Shown: one piece after another, positions 44,003 through 45,118 of the stretch
Layout of the letters: the number at the start of each line of letters is the position of its first letter
Numbering within the stretch: position 1 is the first letter of the stretch
From: Alcaligenaceae bacterium
GTDB taxonomy: Bacteria; Pseudomonadota; Gammaproteobacteria; Burkholderiales; Burkholderiaceae_B
NCBI GenBank assembly: GCA_029265795.1
Contig: JAJUGV010000013.1
Span: 1 to 45,118 of the forward strand
Direction of reading: 5' to 3'
Length of the DNA: 45,118 nucleotides
Notes under the pieces: model-generated
The model's database searches: none
Told to the model about the DNA's origin: nothing
The model's input: only the letters and a program-made list of their open reading frames with translations
Made by a program: the position numbers and the translations under genes

Positions 44003-45118
44003 TGAATGATGCTGATGCGGTCGTGTTCGAGGTGATGACGACGGGGCGACTTCAGGTGGGCCTCGCCACCCTGAATCGCCCACGTACGCTCAATGGTTTG
44101 TCCCTGCCCATGTGTGAGCTGCTGCACGACAAACTGGTGGCCTGGGCCAATGACCCGTCCATTGCATTCGTGATACTTGCCGGAGCCGGCGATAGAGCGT
44201 TCTGCGCGGGGGGCGACCTGCACAGCATCTACGACTCCATACTCAAGAATGAAACGGGGCACGCGTGGGACAACGCATATACGCGTCGATTCTTCGATAT
44301 CGAGTACCGCCTGGATTACCTGATTCACGACTACCCCAAGCCCATACTGTGCTGGGGTAATGGCATCGTCATGGGTGGTGGGGTCGGCCTGATGGCGGGC
44401 GCCAGCCACCGTGTGGTGAGCGAGACCACGCGATTCGCTATGCCGGAGATCAGCATCGGTCTCTTCCCGGACGTCGGTGGCACCTGGCTGCTGGCACGCC
44501 TGCCGGGGGGAGTCGGGCGTTTTCTTGCACTGACTGGAGCACAGCTTGGGGCTTCGGATTGCCTCTTCCTCGGGTTGGCCGACCACGCGCTGGAATCATC
44601 GCGATGGCCTGAGTTCCTGGAGGCCGTACGCCAGGCCGGCTGGCACGACGACGCAACAGAAAACGCCATTGCACTTCAGCATCTGCTTAATTCCATGGCA
44701 CTTACCCAGAACGATCCCGGCCCCCTGCGCAGGAATTACGATACGATCCGCGCGGCCTGCGATGGGCACGATTTCGACGCTATATGCGAAGCCATTGCTG
44801 AGCTGGCGAAACACCAAGACCCATGGTTGCAGAAAGCCGCCACGACTTTTCAGGCCGGATCACCGGGTTCGGCGCGGCTGTCTTTCACGCTACTAGAGCG
44901 TGCCCGTCTGCTCTCACTGGCCGATGCCTTCAGGCAGGAATATATTGCTGCGCTGCATTGCGGCGTACAGGGCGATCTTCAAGAAGGCATCCGTGCGCTA
45001 CTGATCGACAAAGACAAGCAACCAAAATGGAAGCCCGCCACTTTGCAAGAGGCATCGGCAACTTGGGTGGAGCGCTTCTTTGAAGCTCCGTGGCCGTTGG
45101 GTGACGAACATCCTCTGC
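43999..45118 (+). CDS. 3-hydroxyisobutyryl-CoA hydrolase-like enoyl-CoA hydratase family protein, partial
   Basis: The frame from the ATG at 43999 stays open to the window edge (373 codons), so the 3' end is missing. Crotonase-fold motifs are clear: FCAGGDLHSIYDS, GNGIVMGGGVGLM and PEISIGLFPDVGGTWLL with the conserved Glu and Asp, plus the long C-terminal region (WKPATLQE, EHPL) that separates the HIBYL-CoA hydrolase/ECH_2 group from simple hydratases. The WKPATL and EHPL blocks usually lie close to the end, so little is probably missing. It hydrolyses 3-hydroxyisobutyryl-CoA in valine catabolism if the family assignment is right. Its start overlaps the upstream stop by four bases. Confidence 0.85.
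   Translation, partial: MMNDADAVVFEVMTTGRLQVGLATLNRPRTLNGLSLPMCELLHDKLVAWANDPSIAFVILAGAGDRAFCAGGDLHSIYDSILKNETGHAWDNAYTRRFFDIEYRLDYLIHDYPKPILCWGNGIVMGGGVGLMAGASHRVVSETTRFAMPEISIGLFPDVGGTWLLARLPGGVGRFLALTGAQLGASDCLFLGLADHALESSRWPEFLEAVRQAGWHDDATENAIALQHLLNSMALTQNDPGPLRRNYDTIRAACDGHDFDAICEAIAELAKHQDPWLQKAATTFQAGSPGSARLSFTLLERARLLSLADAFRQEYIAALHCGVQGDLQEGIRALLIDKDKQPKWKPATLQEASATWVERFFEAPWPLGDEHPL

Overview
The window looks like a chromosomal segment of a betaproteobacterium in the order Burkholderiales, most likely family Alcaligenaceae (Bordetella/Achromobacter/Pusillimonas-like). This rests on gene order and product similarity read by eye: folC-dedD/SPOR-cvpA-purF, glnD-map facing rpsB-tsf-pyrH-frr-uppS-cdsA-dxr-rseP-bamA-skp-lpxD-fabZ-lpxA-lpxB-rnhB-trmH, then ppsR/ppsA and smpB/ratA/rnfH. 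The DNA is GC-rich and tightly packed, with many 4-base ATGA/GTGA start-stop overlaps. No rRNA, tRNA, insertion sequence or CRISPR array was seen.

Layout. (1) 1-242 is the end of lpdA (E3 of the 2-oxoacid dehydrogenases), closed by a GC-rich hairpin. (2) 417-3600 is an accessory cassette: a HEPN-domain protein with an R-x4-H motif, a 60-residue zinc-ribbon protein, a P-loop GTPase with a DUF697-like hydrophobic tail, and a second P-loop GTPase with a helical tail. (3) 3644-7960 holds folC, a SPOR-domain cell-division protein, cvpA and purF. (4) 7984-18280 is a metabolic island: a P2-type cation ATPase on the minus strand, and divergently an operon of a Pta/Ptb-family acyltransferase, acetate kinase, a divergent phosphoketolase-like enzyme, a beta-CASP metallo-beta-lactamase nuclease and an AMP-phosphorylase-type member of the DeoA family. 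(5) 18303-22206, minus strand, holds dsbB, glnD and map. (6) 22573-38039 is a long run of translation, isoprenoid, phospholipid, outer-membrane and lipid A genes ending with rnhB and a SpoU methyltransferase. (7) ppsR and ppsA are divergent around a large inverted repeat. (8) smpB is divergent from ratA-rnfH. (9) The window ends in a valine-catabolism-like pair, an acyl-CoA dehydrogenase and a truncated 3-hydroxyisobutyryl-CoA hydrolase-like gene.

How the genes fit together. Region 6 is a housekeeping envelope/translation block: UppS, CdsA and Dxr supply isoprenoid and phospholipid precursors, RseP, BamA and Skp handle outer-membrane proteins, and LpxD, FabZ, LpxA and LpxB make lipid A and fatty acids. 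Region 4 can be read as an energy-salvage module in which RNA or nucleotides are broken down to sugar phosphates and then to acetyl phosphate and ATP. That reading is inference, because the phosphoketolase-like enzyme has lost residues of the canonical active site.

The two best candidates for undescribed biology are the HEPN/zinc-ribbon/GTPase-pair cassette, which sits between two housekeeping genes not normally adjacent, and the region 4 operon with its unusual phosphoketolase relative. Smaller signals include leader structures and a tandem repeat ahead of rpsB, a 16-bp-arm inverted repeat just ahead of ppsA, and a perfect palindromic terminator between ppsA and smpB.
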